Assembly: GCF_900590885.1 (NCBI RefSeq)
Contig: NZ_UUON01000048.1
Coordinates: forward strand, 186,001 to 250,000
From: Pseudomonas viridiflava
GTDB lineage: Bacteria > Pseudomonadota > Gammaproteobacteria > Pseudomonadales > Pseudomonadaceae
Reading direction: 5' to 3'
Length of the DNA stretch: 64,000 bases
The notes under the pieces are model-generated. The model saw only the letters and a list, made by a program, of their open reading frames with translations. It was not told where the DNA came from and made no database searches. Position numbers and translations under genes: made by a program. Below, piece by piece: positions 40,487 to 50,102 of this stretch; the stretch's first letter is position 1; each line of letters starts with the position of its first letter.

Positions 40487-42025
40487 ATGAACCCCTCTAC
40501 CTTGCCTGCTCCACCGCTTGCCGAAGTCTATGACGTTGCCGTAATCGGCGGCGGGATCAATGGTGTCGGCATTGCAGCAGACGCAGCCGGGCGCGGTTTG
40601 TCGGTATTCCTTTGTGAAAAGGACGACCTGGCCAGCCATACCTCTTCCGCCAGCAGCAAGCTGATCCACGGCGGCCTGCGTTACCTCGAACATTACGAAT
40701 TACGCCTGGTGCGCGAAGCCCTGGCCGAACGCGAAGTGCTGCTGGCCAAGGCGCCGCACATCGTCAAGCAAATGCGCTTCGTGCTGCCACACCGCCCGCA
40801 CCTGCGCCCGGCGTGGATGATTCGTGCCGGCCTGTTCCTGTATGACCACCTGGGCAAGCGCGAAAAGCTCGCAGGTTCCAAAAGCCTCAAGTTTGGCGCC
40901 GACAGCCCGCTCAAAAGCGAAATCACCAAGGGCTTCGAATACTCTGATTGCTGGGTCGACGACGCCCGCCTGGTGGTACTCAACGCCATGGCCGCCCGCG
41001 AAAAAGGCGCGCACATTCACACCCAGACCCGTTGCATCAGCGCACACCGCAGCAACGGCATGTGGGAAATGAACATGGAACGCGCCGATGGCAGCCTGTT
41101 CTCGATCCGTGCCCGCGCGCTGGTGAACGCTGCCGGCCCGTGGGTGGCCAAGTTCATCAAGGACGACCTCAAGTTGACCTCGCCCTACGGCATTCGCCTG
41201 ATCCAGGGCAGCCACCTGATCGTGCCGCGCCTGTACGAAGGCGCCCACGCGCACATCCTGCAGAACGAAGACCAGCGCATCGTCTTCACCATTCCGTACT
41301 TGGACCACCTGACGATCATCGGCACCACCGACCGCGAATACACCGGCGACCCGGCTGCAGTTGCGATCACCGAAGGTGAAACCGACTACATGCTCAAGGT
41401 GGTCAACGCGCACTTCAAGAAGCAGCTGAGCCGCGACGACATCGTGCACACCTACTCCGGTGTACGCCCGCTGTGCAATGACGAGTCGGACAACCCCTCG
41501 GCCATCACCCGTGACTACACCCTGGCGCTGTCCGGCGCGAATGGCGAGGCACCGATCCTGTCGGTGTTCGGCGGCAAGCTGACCACCTACCGCAAGCTGG
41601 CCGAATCGGCGATGGCGCAACTGGCGCCGTATTTCACCCAGATGCGCCCAAGCTGGACTGCCACCGCCAGCCTGCCGGGCGGCGAAGACATGACCACGCC
41701 GCAAGCCCTGGCCGACGCCATTCGCAACAAATTCGACTGGGTGCCGAGCGAGATCGCGCGCCGCTGGTCCACCACCTACGGCAGCCGCACCTGGCGCCTG
41801 CTGGAAGGCGTGCAATCGCTGGCCGACCTGGGTGACCACCTGGGCGGTGGCCTGTACACCCGTGAGGTTGATTACCTGTGCGCTGAAGAATGGGCGACCC
41901 AACCCCAGGACGTGCTGTGGCGTCGTACCAAGCTCGGTCTGTTAACCACGCCGCAAGAACAGGAAAACGTACAACGTTATCTGTCCAAGGTTGAGCAGAA
42001 CCGCAGCAAGATCCAGGCGGCCTGA
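40487..42025 (+). CDS. glpD: Aerobic glycerol-3-phosphate dehydrogenase
   Basis: A membrane-associated flavoenzyme of 512 residues that passes electrons from glycerol-3-phosphate to quinone. FAD-binding motif DVAVIGGGINGVGIA; further motifs SASSKLIHGGLRYLEHYEL and GVRPLCNDESDNPS. The ATG at 40487 has GAGG upstream; the longer open frame to 40436 would cover the operator and is rejected. An IS3-family element begins 7 nt after the stop. Confidence 0.97.
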   Translation: MNPSTLPAPPLAEVYDVAVIGGGINGVGIAADAAGRGLSVFLCEKDDLASHTSSASSKLIHGGLRYLEHYELRLVREALAEREVLLAKAPHIVKQMRFVLPHRPHLRPAWMIRAGLFLYDHLGKREKLAGSKSLKFGADSPLKSEITKGFEYSDCWVDDARLVVLNAMAAREKGAHIHTQTRCISAHRSNGMWEMNMERADGSLFSIRARALVNAAGPWVAKFIKDDLKLTSPYGIRLIQGSHLIVPRLYEGAHAHILQNEDQRIVFTIPYLDHLTIIGTTDREYTGDPAAVAITEGETDYMLKVVNAHFKKQLSRDDIVHTYSGVRPLCNDESDNPSAITRDYTLALSGANGEAPILSVFGGKLTTYRKLAESAMAQLAPYFTQMRPSWTATASLPGGEDMTTPQALADAIRNKFDWVPSEIARRWSTTYGSRTWRLLEGVQSLADLGDHLGGGLYTREVDYLCAEEWATQPQDVLWRRTKLGLLTTPQEQENVQRYLSKVEQNRSKIQAA

Positions 42026-42085
42026 CCGATCTTGTCCCGTCCTGAATAAGGTTTACACCTTCTGACCGATCTTCAGGAGGATTCA

Positions 42086-42487
42086 ATGGATACGGGAAAA
42101 AGGCGGAGCCAGCGCGATTACACGCTAGCTTTTAAATTGTCAGTCGTAGATCAAGTCGAAAAAGGCGAGTTGAGTTATAAAGAGGCTCAACGGCGCTTTG
42201 GCATTCAAGGCCGGTCCACGGTACTGGTTTGGTTACGCAAGCATGGCCGACAGGACTGGAGCCAAGGCGCCTCAATCCGAGCGCCGCGGAGCAGGCCGAT
42301 GACCGACCCCAACCTCCCGCTGACACCCGAACAGCGGATCAAAGAGCTTGAAGAACAGTTGGCGCTGAGCAATCAGAAGGCCCAGTTCTTTGAAGCTGTC
42401 GTGAACGTCTTGAAAAATGATTACGGTGTGTCCATCGTAAAAAAGCGACCCGGCAAGTCCTCTCGCAAGGGCAAATCCAAGACCTGA
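42086..42487 (+). CDS. IS3-family transposase OrfA
   Basis: A 133-residue DNA-binding protein with an HTH (LSYKEAQRRFGIQGRSTVLV) and a C-terminal leucine-zipper-like helix (ITPEQ-type start, then RIKELEEQLALSNQKAQFFE). AGGAGG lies upstream of the ATG. Near its end the codons GTA AAA AAG give the slippery heptamer A-AAA-AAG (42439-42445), which shifts a fraction of ribosomes into orfB. Confidence 0.93.
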   Translation: MDTGKRRSQRDYTLAFKLSVVDQVEKGELSYKEAQRRFGIQGRSTVLVWLRKHGRQDWSQGASIRAPRSRPMTDPNLPLTPEQRIKELEEQLALSNQKAQFFEAVVNVLKNDYGVSIVKKRPGKSSRKGKSKT

Positions 42488-42510
42488 GCATTACCAGGGC
42501 TTGCCTGTTT

Positions 42511-43308
42511 ATGGGCATTTCGCGCCAAGCGTATTACAAGCGCAACCGAGCCTTTGACGCGAGAGTTTGCCAAGACCAGCAGGTAGTGGAATTCGTTCTG
42601 GAAAAGCGTCGCCGCCAGCCGAGGCTTGGGACGCGCAAACTGCACCACCTGATGGTAATTGAAGCCACAGCGACGCTACGTGTCGGTCGAGACCGCCTGT
42701 TTTCCATCTTGCGAGAGGCGCGAGAGCTGGTCCCTCGCAAACGTGCATATCATAAAACCACGCATAGCCATCATCGCTTCCGCCGTCACCCCAACCTACT
42801 CAAAGCTGGCCCGGAACAAGTTGTAGCCAGCAGACCTGAGCAGGTTTGGGTCGCAGACATTACCTATCTCCCAACGCGGGAAAGTGTCGCTTACGTCAGC
42901 CTGATAACAGACGCGTACTCCCGCAAAATCGTGGGTCATCATGTGCACGGCAGCCTGCATACGGAGTCGGTGGTCAGGGCACTGCAGAAGGCTGTTAGTC
43001 AGCGAAAATCCAATCAACCGCTCATTCATCATTCAGATCGCGGAGCCCAGTATTGCTCCGATTTATACCAACGGATGCATACCCGGCATGGAATCAGGTG
43101 CTCAATGACTGACGGCTATGATTGCTATCAGAACGCGATGGCGGAGAGGATAAATGGGATTTTGAAGACTGAGTTTTTGCTGCATCGTCCCAAAGACCTG
43201 GCGGATGCAGTGAAAATGGTGGATGAATCGGTGCAAATCTACAATCGGGAGCGGCCGCACTTGTCCCTGAAATACAAAACGCCCGATGCGGTGCATCGGG
43301 CGTTTTGA
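42511..43308 (+). CDS. IS3-family transposase OrfB (made as OrfAB fusion)
   Basis: Catalytic domain with DDE residues: Asp in VWVADITYLPT, Asp in LIHHSDRGAQYCSD and Glu in AMAERINGILKTE. From the first internal ATG it is 265 residues. The frame is open back to the slippery site at 42439-42445, so a -1 shift gives an OrfAB transposase of about 407 residues. Nothing disrupts the frame, so the element may be active. Confidence 0.93.
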   Translation: MGISRQAYYKRNRAFDARVCQDQQVVEFVLEKRRRQPRLGTRKLHHLMVIEATATLRVGRDRLFSILREARELVPRKRAYHKTTHSHHRFRRHPNLLKAGPEQVVASRPEQVWVADITYLPTRESVAYVSLITDAYSRKIVGHHVHGSLHTESVVRALQKAVSQRKSNQPLIHHSDRGAQYCSDLYQRMHTRHGIRCSMTDGYDCYQNAMAERINGILKTEFLLHRPKDLADAVKMVDESVQIYNRERPHLSLKYKTPDAVHRAF

Positions 43309-43367
43309 GACTGAAACAGGTGTAAACCTATTTCAGGACTAGACACCGGGGCAATGAGTAGCGGTTA

Positions 43368-43895
43368 TCAGCCCTTGTAGGCGGCAACCGACTTCATGAT
43401 CTCGGCGCGGGCGGCGTCTGCGTTGCCCCAACCGTCGATCTTCACCCACTTGCCTTTTTCGAGGTCTTTGTAGTTCTCGAAGAAGTGCTTGATCTGTTCC
43501 AGCAGCAGTGGCGGCAGGTCGGTGTATTCCTTCACGTCCACGTACAGTTGGGACAGTTTGTCGTGGGGTACCGCGATAACTTTGGCATCGCCGCCGCCGT
43601 CGTCGGTCATGTTCAGGATGCCGACTGGGCGCGCGCGGATTACCGAGCCTGGAGTCACCGGGTACGGAGTAACAACCAGCACGTCGAGGGGGTCACCGTC
43701 GTCAGCCAGGGTATTAGGGATAAAACCGTAGTTGGCCGGGTAGAACATCGGGGTGGCCATGAAACGGTCAACGAACAGGCAGTCGCTGTCTTTGTCGATT
43801 TCGTATTTGATCGGCGCGTGGTTGGCCGGAATCTCGATGGCGACGTAGATGTCGTTCGGCAGGTCTTTGCCAGCCGGAATCTTGCTGTAGCTCAT
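43368..43895 (-). CDS. ppa: Inorganic pyrophosphatase
   Basis: Family I soluble enzyme of 175 residues that hydrolyses pyrophosphate. Active-site Asp residues lie in ADDGDPLDVLVVTPYPV and KVIAVPHDK; the segment DRFMATPMFYPANYGFIPNT is conserved. It starts MSYSKIPAGKDLPNDIYVAI. The IS ends 23 nt beyond its stop and may have displaced its original downstream sequence. Confidence 0.97.
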   Translation of the reverse strand: MSYSKIPAGKDLPNDIYVAIEIPANHAPIKYEIDKDSDCLFVDRFMATPMFYPANYGFIPNTLADDGDPLDVLVVTPYPVTPGSVIRARPVGILNMTDDGGGDAKVIAVPHDKLSQLYVDVKEYTDLPPLLLEQIKHFFENYKDLEKGKWVKIDGWGNADAARAEIMKSVAAYKG

Positions 43896-44004
43896 TGGGC
43901 GTTGCCCCCGTTAATTGGCCAAGAAACTTGGCCGGATTGGCCTAAAAGTGGCGGCGATTATAGGCATATTCCGCCGCCGATGCCATGCGCCAGACGTCGT
44001 ACGG

Positions 44005-44820
44005 TCATTCGCCTTGTGGCTGATAACGCGGGTCGTGCGCTTGCAGTTGATGCAAGCGGGCCAGGGGATCCTGGCGGTAGAAGCGACTGAGTTGGGCGTA
44101 CACCTGTGGATAACTGCTGACCAGTAAATCCGGGGCGCTGAAAAAATATTCGCTGGTGACGGCAAAAAACTCTGCCGGGTTTTCCGCCGCATAGGGGTCG
44201 ATTTCGGTGTCGAGTTCCGGGTTGGCGTCCAACTGGCGATTCAGGTCGTCGTAGGCGGCTTGCATCACGCTGGCCCACTCTTGCACGCGCATGTCGTTGT
44301 GCAAGGGGGGCAGGCCATTGGCGTCGCCGTTGAGCATGTCGAGTTTGTGCGCCAGTTCGTGGATGACCAGGTTGTAGCCCTCCCATTGCCCGCTGCCCAG
44401 CACGCCGGGCCAGGCGAGGATCACCGGGCCCTGTTGCCAGGCTTCGCCGCTGTGTTCGCCGTCCCATTCGTGTTCGATGCCGCTGCTGTCGCGATGGCGC
44501 TGGGGGCTGACGAAGTCGTCGGGGTACAGCACGATTTCGTGGAAACCCTGGTACCAGTCGAGGTCGCCGAGGTTCATCAACGGCAGCTGCGCCTGGGCGG
44601 CGAGCAACAGGCGTTGTTCCTGATGCAGTTCGACGCCGGGAAGGGCGGTGAGGTGTTTTTCGGCGAGGAATACCACGCAGGCTTCGCGCAGCCACTGGTC
44701 TTGCTCGGCGCTGATGCCGTCGAGGAAGGTCAGGTGGTGGCGCACCCGTTGCCAGGTGTCGTCGGCAATCGGGTGCCTGGCCAGCAGGCGCCGGCGACGC
44801 CAGGCGCTGAGGGACCACAT
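44005..44820 (-). CDS. mtfA: Zinc-dependent peptidase MtfA (M90)
   Basis: A 271-residue cytosolic metallopeptidase; in E. coli MtfA inactivates the repressor Mlc. The zinc motif is in LVIHELAHKLDMLNGD and a downstream Glu in PAEFFAVTSEYFFS. The start at 44820 (MWSLSAWRRRRLLARHPIAD) is the family start; the longer frame overlaps the dedA gene. It lies 8 nt after dedA, so they are likely co-transcribed. Confidence 0.93.
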   Translation of the reverse strand: MWSLSAWRRRRLLARHPIADDTWQRVRHHLTFLDGISAEQDQWLREACVVFLAEKHLTALPGVELHQEQRLLLAAQAQLPLMNLGDLDWYQGFHEIVLYPDDFVSPQRHRDSSGIEHEWDGEHSGEAWQQGPVILAWPGVLGSGQWEGYNLVIHELAHKLDMLNGDANGLPPLHNDMRVQEWASVMQAAYDDLNRQLDANPELDTEIDPYAAENPAEFFAVTSEYFFSAPDLLVSSYPQVYAQLSRFYRQDPLARLHQLQAHDPRYQPQGE

Positions 44821-44827
44821 CCTGAGG

Positions 44828-45484
44828 TTACTGCGACTTGGCTTCGGAGGCGCTGCGGCCAAAGCGGCTGCGGAACACACCAATGATCATCGGCACCAGC
44901 GACAGCAGGATGATGAACACCACCAGCAGCGACAGGTTTTTCTTGATAAAGGGCACATTGCCGAAGAAGTAGCCCAGGGTTACCAGGCCGCCGACCCACA
45001 AGATGGTGCCCAGCACGCTGAACCCGAAGAACCGCGGGTAGGGCATCTTCGCGATACCAGCGACGAACGGTGCGAAAGTGCGCAGGATCGGCAGGAAGCG
45101 CGCCAGGGTCACGGTTTTGCCGCCGTGCTTGTCGTAGAAATCGTGGGTTTTTTGCAGGTAGTCGCGGCGGAAGATTTTCGAGTTGGGGTTGTTGAACAAG
45201 CGTTCGCCCACCGTTCGCCCGATCACGTAATTGGTGCTGTCGCCGAGTATTGCCGCGAGCATCAACAGGCCGCCCAGCAACACCGGGTCCATGCCGCCGC
45301 CTGCCGCTACCGCGCCGGCAATGAACAGCAACGAATCACCCGGCAGGAAAGGCATGACCACCAGGCCGGTTTCGCAAAAGATGACCAGAAACAGAATGGC
45401 GTAGATCCACGGACCGTAATTGGTTACCAGCATGTCGAGGTAAACGTCGAGATGCAGGATAAGGTCGAGCGGGTTGAAATCCAT
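44828..45484 (-). CDS. DedA family membrane protein
   Basis: A 218-residue inner-membrane protein with about five spans. DedA proteins are linked to membrane-lipid (undecaprenyl phosphate or phosphatidylethanolamine) flipping and pH/antimicrobial tolerance. Typical motifs: ETGLVVMPFLPGDSLLFIAG, GDSTNYVIGRTVG and ARFLPILRTFAPFVAGIAKM. The start at 45484 has AGGTG upstream. Confidence 0.93.
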   Translation of the reverse strand: MDFNPLDLILHLDVYLDMLVTNYGPWIYAILFLVIFCETGLVVMPFLPGDSLLFIAGAVAAGGGMDPVLLGGLLMLAAILGDSTNYVIGRTVGERLFNNPNSKIFRRDYLQKTHDFYDKHGGKTVTLARFLPILRTFAPFVAGIAKMPYPRFFGFSVLGTILWVGGLVTLGYFFGNVPFIKKNLSLLVVFIILLSLVPMIIGVFRSRFGRSASEAKSQ

Positions 45485-45650
45485 GGATGGCACCTGTGTG
45501 AATGGCCCGACTCAGCAGGCCTGTGCGGAAGCTCGGGTAATAAGGCTACAAGTGTATGCCGCTTTTCTTACAACCCTGAAAGGTCCGCATTATACGGATT
45601 GAGAGGTGAAAAGCCTGTGGGTTTTGTAGCGAAGGATGTCGCAAAGCCAA

Positions 45651-45738
45651 ATGTGGGAGGGCTTGCCCCTGATAGCGGCGTGTCAGTTAGAAATTGTCTG
45701 ACTGACACACCGCAATCGGGGGCAAGCCCCCTCCCACA
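45651..45738. repeat. REP palindrome pair (REPIN)
   Basis: ATGTGGGAGGGCTTGCCCCT and the inverted GGGGGCAAGCCCCCTCCCAC enclose TGTCAGTTAGAAATTGTCTG. Confidence 0.9.
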
Positions 45739-45760
45739 GGGGATCTACAGTGCCTGGAAG

Positions 45761-46219
45761 TCAGTCTTCGCTGATCGGCAAGGTGTAGTTCTTGAATTCG
45801 GTATCTTCGCGAAAGCCGATGGACTCGTAGGTCTTCTGTGCCACCAGGTTGTCACTGCTGGTGGACACCCGCAGCCGCACGGCGTGGGTTTCCTTGGCCA
45901 TTTTTTTTGCGGTACGCATCAGGTTGTCCGCCACCAATTGGCGGCGCGCATCTTCGGCTACATAGATGTCGTTGAGGATCCAAACGCGCTTGAGCGACAG
46001 CGATGAAAAGCTCGGGTACAGCTGGCAAAAGCCCAGCAGTTTTTTGTCGTCATCATCGGCCAGGGCCAGGTAGATCACCGATTCCTTGCGGCGCAGGCGC
46101 TTTTCCAGAAAGGCCCGCGAGGAGTCCGGAAAGGGCAGCGCGCCATAAAACTCGCGGTATTTGACGAACAACGGGGTCAACAGGTCCAGGTGTTCCAGGG
46201 TCGCTTGAGTAATCCGCAT
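45761..46219 (-). CDS. GNAT family N-acetyltransferase
   Basis: A 152-residue acetyltransferase of unknown substrate. The acetyl-CoA region is VWILNDIYVAEDARRQLVAD, followed by the C-terminal SSDNLVAQKTYESIGFRED. The start at 46219 (MRITQATLEHLDLLTPLFVK) fits the family better than the frame extension upstream. In P. aeruginosa a GNAT gene also adjoins eutBC. Confidence 0.9.
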   Translation of the reverse strand: MRITQATLEHLDLLTPLFVKYREFYGALPFPDSSRAFLEKRLRRKESVIYLALADDDDKKLLGFCQLYPSFSSLSLKRVWILNDIYVAEDARRQLVADNLMRTAKKMAKETHAVRLRVSTSSDNLVAQKTYESIGFREDTEFKNYTLPISED

Positions 46220-46310
46220 GCCAGGCCTCAACTTCCATAGGGGGATGACCACGCGAGCGGCCGTGACTTGATGCTGCCTAAAGAGGCGAAAAAGCGCAAT
46301 CGTGCGGGTA

Positions 46311-47144
46311 TCAGTCAGTGGGTGGGCTGAGCAGGAAATTTCCTTTCATCAAGTCCGGATCATCGGATTCGATGGTCTGTACCTGCGCTTCATCCTTCAG
46401 ATTGACCCCCGACAATTGCCGGCGACACGCCTCTTTCATCAAGTACAGCAAACGATGTGCCGCCATGCCATAGCTCAAGCCCTCTAAACGTACATTAGAG
46501 ATGCAGTTGCGATAGGCATCGGTCAGGCCGACCTTGGGGTTGTAGGTGAAATACAGGCCCAGGCTGTCCGGCGAGCTGAGCCCCGGCCGTTCGCCGATCA
46601 GGATCACCACCATTCTGGCGCCGAGCAATTGCCCGATCTCATCCGCCACCGCCACGCGGCCCTGTTCCACCAGAATCACCGGTGACAACGACCAACCTTC
46701 AGCGTGGGTCTGTTCCTCCATACGTGTAAGAAATGGCAGCGTATGTTTATGCACGGCCAGCGCTGATAAACCATCGGCGACGACGATTGCCAGGTCTACG
46801 CCGCCGGGGTTGGCCTCGGCATGCTCGCGAAGGCTTTGCGCCGAGTCATCACTCAAACGCCGCCCCAAGTCCGGGCGTTGCAAGTAGCTATGCCGGTCAG
46901 GGGCGGCGCTGTGCAGCAACAGGCTGTCACGTCCGCGTTCGGCCAGTTGGCTGCTTAAGCCCGCGTGGTCGAAGGGCAGGTGCACGGCATCGCGCGCCTG
47001 GGCGTGGGCGAACTGGAAGTCCAGCTGGGCACTGGTGGGAATGCTGGTGCCGGTACGCCCCAGGGCGATACGCGCCGGGGTCAGGCGGCGCAGTTCCAGC
47101 CACGGGTTGTCGGGCAGGTCTGGTTGCACGGTCGGCTCCTTCAT
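46311..47144 (-). CDS. eutC: Ethanolamine ammonia-lyase small subunit
   Basis: The light chain of the adenosylcobalamin-dependent enzyme converting ethanolamine to acetaldehyde and ammonia; 277 residues. Motifs: LTPARIALGRTGTSIPTSAQ, VADGLSALAVHKH, ILIGERPGLSSPDSLGLY and SNVRLEGLSYGMAAHRLLYL. It starts at 47144 within ATGA overlapping the eutB stop. Confidence 0.97.
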   Translation of the reverse strand: MKEPTVQPDLPDNPWLELRRLTPARIALGRTGTSIPTSAQLDFQFAHAQARDAVHLPFDHAGLSSQLAERGRDSLLLHSAAPDRHSYLQRPDLGRRLSDDSAQSLREHAEANPGGVDLAIVVADGLSALAVHKHTLPFLTRMEEQTHAEGWSLSPVILVEQGRVAVADEIGQLLGARMVVILIGERPGLSSPDSLGLYFTYNPKVGLTDAYRNCISNVRLEGLSYGMAAHRLLYLMKEACRRQLSGVNLKDEAQVQTIESDDPDLMKGNFLLSPPTD

Positions 47145-48535
47145 CCCAGTTGCGCCAGGGCGTGGCGAAAGGCCGGTGGCAGGCTGTTGCCGAAATGCAC
47201 CTTGCCGTCGGCTTGCGTGAAGATGCCCATTTTCGCCAGCCACTGTTCAAATTCCGGTGCCGGCTTTAAACCCAATGTTTGCCGGGCGTACAAGGCGTCG
47301 TGGAATGAGGTGGTCTGGTAGTTGAGCATGATGTCGTCGGAGCCGGGGATGCCCATGATGAAGTTGATCCCGGCCACCCCCAGCAGGGTCAGCAGGGTGT
47401 CCATGTCGTCCTGGTCGGCTTCGGCATGGTTGGTGTAGCAGATATCGCAGCCCATCGGCACGCCGAGCAGCTTGCCGCAGAAGTGGTCTTCGAGGCCGGC
47501 GCGGATGATCTGTTTGCCGTTGTACAGGTACTCGGGGCCGATAAATCCTACGACCGTGTTCACCAAAAACGGCTTGAAGTGCCGTGCTACGGCGTAGGCG
47601 CGGGTTTCGCAGGTTTGCTGGTCGACACCAAAATGCGCGTTGGCCGAGAGGGCACTGCCCTGGCCGGTTTCGAAATACATCAGGTTCTGCCCCAAGGTCC
47701 CGCGATTGAGGCTCAAGCCCGCCTCGTAACCTTCCTGCAGCACATTGAGGTTGATGCCGAAACTGGCGTTGGCCGCCTCGGTGCCGGCAATCGACTGAAA
47801 CACCAGGTCCAGCGGCACGCCGCGGTTGATCGCCTCGATGGAGGTGGTGACGTGGGTGAGCACGCAGGCCTGGGTGGGGATTTCGTAGCGCTGGATGATC
47901 GCGTCGAGCATCTCCAGCATGGCGCAGATCGAGGCGATGCTGTCGGTGGCCGGGTTGATGCCGATCATGGCGTCGCCGTTGCCATACAACAGGCCGTCGA
48001 GAATGCTCGCGGCGATGCCGGCCGGTTCATCCGTGGGGTGGTTGGGTTGCAGGCGGGTCGACAGGCGCCCGCGCAGGCCCATGGTGCCGCGAAACCGGGT
48101 GACTACGCGGATCTTCTGCGCCACCAGCACCAGGTCCTGCACGCGCATGATCTTCGAGACGGCCGCAGCCATTTCCGGTGTAAGCCCGGGCGCCAAGGCG
48201 CGTAGGGAATGTTCGTCTGCAGCGTCACTGAGCAGCCAGTCGCGAAAGCCGCCGACGGTGAGGTGGCTGACGACGCTAAACGCCTGTTTATCGTGGGTAT
48301 CGATGATCAGCCGGGTGACTTCATCGCTTTCGTAGGGGATCAGCGCTTCTTCGAGGAAGTGCTTCAATGCAATGTTCGCCAGCGCCATTTGTGCGGCCAC
48401 GCGCTCGCCGTCGTTCTGCGCGGCGACCCCGGCGAGAAAATCCCCGGAGCGCGCCGGGCTGGCCTTGGCCATCACGTCCTTGAGGCTGTCGAAGCGGTAG
48501 GTCTGTGCACCCACCGCGTGGGAAAAGCTTGCCAT
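47141..48535 (-). CDS. eutB: Ethanolamine ammonia-lyase large subunit
   Basis: The catalytic TIM-barrel subunit, 464 residues. Recognisable: NDGERVAAQMALANIALKHF, GDAMIGINPATDSIASICAM, FETGQGSALSANAHFGVDQQ and FIMGIPGSDDIMLNYQTTS. Together with EutC it supplies acetaldehyde for the dehydrogenase encoded upstream. No microcompartment shell genes are present, so the pathway is the simple cytosolic type. Confidence 0.98.
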   Translation of the reverse strand: MASFSHAVGAQTYRFDSLKDVMAKASPARSGDFLAGVAAQNDGERVAAQMALANIALKHFLEEALIPYESDEVTRLIIDTHDKQAFSVVSHLTVGGFRDWLLSDAADEHSLRALAPGLTPEMAAAVSKIMRVQDLVLVAQKIRVVTRFRGTMGLRGRLSTRLQPNHPTDEPAGIAASILDGLLYGNGDAMIGINPATDSIASICAMLEMLDAIIQRYEIPTQACVLTHVTTSIEAINRGVPLDLVFQSIAGTEAANASFGINLNVLQEGYEAGLSLNRGTLGQNLMYFETGQGSALSANAHFGVDQQTCETRAYAVARHFKPFLVNTVVGFIGPEYLYNGKQIIRAGLEDHFCGKLLGVPMGCDICYTNHAEADQDDMDTLLTLLGVAGINFIMGIPGSDDIMLNYQTTSFHDALYARQTLGLKPAPEFEQWLAKMGIFTQADGKVHFGNSLPPAFRHALAQLG

Positions 48536-48587
48536 ACAGTGTCTCCTTGACGACGCAAGCAGACGCCCGCGTCGAGGTTTACGGCTA

Positions 48588-50021
48588 TCAGTGCAAGGCG
48601 GCCTCTGCGGCCTGGATCGCCGCGAATTCCTCTTCGGGCGTGCCTGCTACCAAGTGATGCCGGCTGTAGAAAGCAAAGTAAGCAATTAATACTCCATAGA
48701 TGACCGCAGCGCCAATCACCACCCGTGGATCCACCAGAAAGCCCGCCACCACGGCCACGCAGGCCAGTACCAGGGCGACGCCGGAGGTGAAGATGCCGCC
48801 CGGTGTGCGGTACGGGCGGTCCATTTTGGGGCGACGGATGCGCAAGGTGATGTGCGCAGCCATCATCAGCACGTAGGAAATGGTCGCGCCAAACACCGCC
48901 ACCAGAATCAGCAAATCACCCTGGCCGGTCAGCGACAGGCCAAAACCGATGATGCCGGGGATCACCAGCGCCAGCACCGGCGCCTTGCTCTTGTTGGTCT
49001 GCGACAGTTTGCGCGGCAGGTAGCCGGCGCGGGACAAGGCGAAGATCTGCCGCGAATAGGCGTAGATGATCGAGAAAAAGCTCGCGATCAAGCCCGCCAG
49101 GCCGACCAGGTTGACGAAGCTGCCCATCCAGGTCGAACCGCCGTAGGACAGCGCCAGCGCTTCCACCAACGGGTTGCCCGACTTGATCAGCGCATAGGTG
49201 CCGGCGCCGCCCGGTGCGATCACCAGAATCAGCAGGGCAAAACTGGTGAGCACCACAATGGCGCCGATTAGGCCGCGCGGCAGGTCGCGCTTGGGGTTCT
49301 TGGTTTCTTCGGCGGCCAGCGGCACGCCCTCGACCGCGAGGAAAAACCAGATGGCGTAGGGGATCGCCGCCCACACGCCCACATAGCCGAACGGCAGGAA
49401 GGTACTGGCGCCCTTGGCTTCGGTCACCGGAATGTCGAGCAGATTGGCGACGTTGAAGTGCGGCACCATCGCCACCAGAAACACGCCCAAGGCAATCGCG
49501 GCGACGGCGGTGATCACGAACATCAGCTTCAAGGCTTCACCGACGCCGAAGATGTGGATGCCGATAAAGATGATGTAGAACGCCAGGTAAATCATCCAGC
49601 CGCCGATACCGAACAGCGACTCGCAATACGCGCCGATAAACACCGCGATGGCGGCGGGGGCGATGGCGTATTCGATCAGGATGGCGGTGCCGGTCAGGAA
49701 CCCGCCCCAGGGGCCGAAGGCGCTGCGGGCGAAGCCGTAGCCGCCGCCGGCGGTAGGAATCATGGAAGACAGCTCGGCCAGGGAAAAACACATGCACAGG
49801 TACATGGTGGCCATCAGCAATGTGGCGAGGAACATGCCGCCCCAACCGCCTTGGGCCAGGCCGAAGTTCCAGCCGGCGTAGTCGCCGGAGATGACGTAGG
49901 CAACGCCGAGGCCAACTAACAGCACCCAGCCGGCTGCGCCTTTTTTGAGTTCGCGTTGTTGGAAGTATTGGGAGTCGACTTTTTCGAAGTCGACGGAGGA
50001 TCCAGTAGGTTCGCTAGGCAT
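48588..50021 (-). CDS. eat: Ethanolamine permease
   Basis: An APC-family transporter of 477 residues with about twelve hydrophobic spans. It contains SGDYAGWNFGLAQGGWGGMF, AELSSMIPTAGGGYGFARSA and IWFFLAVEGVPLAAEETKNP, typical of ethanolamine permeases. It lies directly upstream of eutBC on the same strand and delivers their substrate. Confidence 0.95.
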   Translation of the reverse strand: MPSEPTGSSVDFEKVDSQYFQQRELKKGAAGWVLLVGLGVAYVISGDYAGWNFGLAQGGWGGMFLATLLMATMYLCMCFSLAELSSMIPTAGGGYGFARSAFGPWGGFLTGTAILIEYAIAPAAIAVFIGAYCESLFGIGGWMIYLAFYIIFIGIHIFGVGEALKLMFVITAVAAIALGVFLVAMVPHFNVANLLDIPVTEAKGASTFLPFGYVGVWAAIPYAIWFFLAVEGVPLAAEETKNPKRDLPRGLIGAIVVLTSFALLILVIAPGGAGTYALIKSGNPLVEALALSYGGSTWMGSFVNLVGLAGLIASFFSIIYAYSRQIFALSRAGYLPRKLSQTNKSKAPVLALVIPGIIGFGLSLTGQGDLLILVAVFGATISYVLMMAAHITLRIRRPKMDRPYRTPGGIFTSGVALVLACVAVVAGFLVDPRVVIGAAVIYGVLIAYFAFYSRHHLVAGTPEEEFAAIQAAEAALH

Positions 50022-50102
50022 GGGAAAGTACCTTTCATTGTTATTTTTTTAACTCGGCCTCTGTGTGCCGAATGCAATTCGCAAGTACTTATGAAGATCC
50101 AA

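Larger units (their letters stand above)
42033..43345 (+). mobile_element. IS3-family insertion sequence
   Basis: A 1313-bp element bounded by imperfect 28-bp inverted repeats: TGTCCCGTCCTGAATAAGG on the left and, read inward from the right, TGTCTAGTCCTGAAATAGG. Both continue with TTTACACCT. The ends are TG...CA as in the IS3 family. It contains orfA and orfB linked by an A6G frameshift site. Flanking triplets (TCT left, CCG right) are not identical, so no target duplication is visible. The sequence CTGACCGATCTT occurs both across the glpD stop (42022-42033) and inside the element (42062-42073). Confidence 0.93.
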
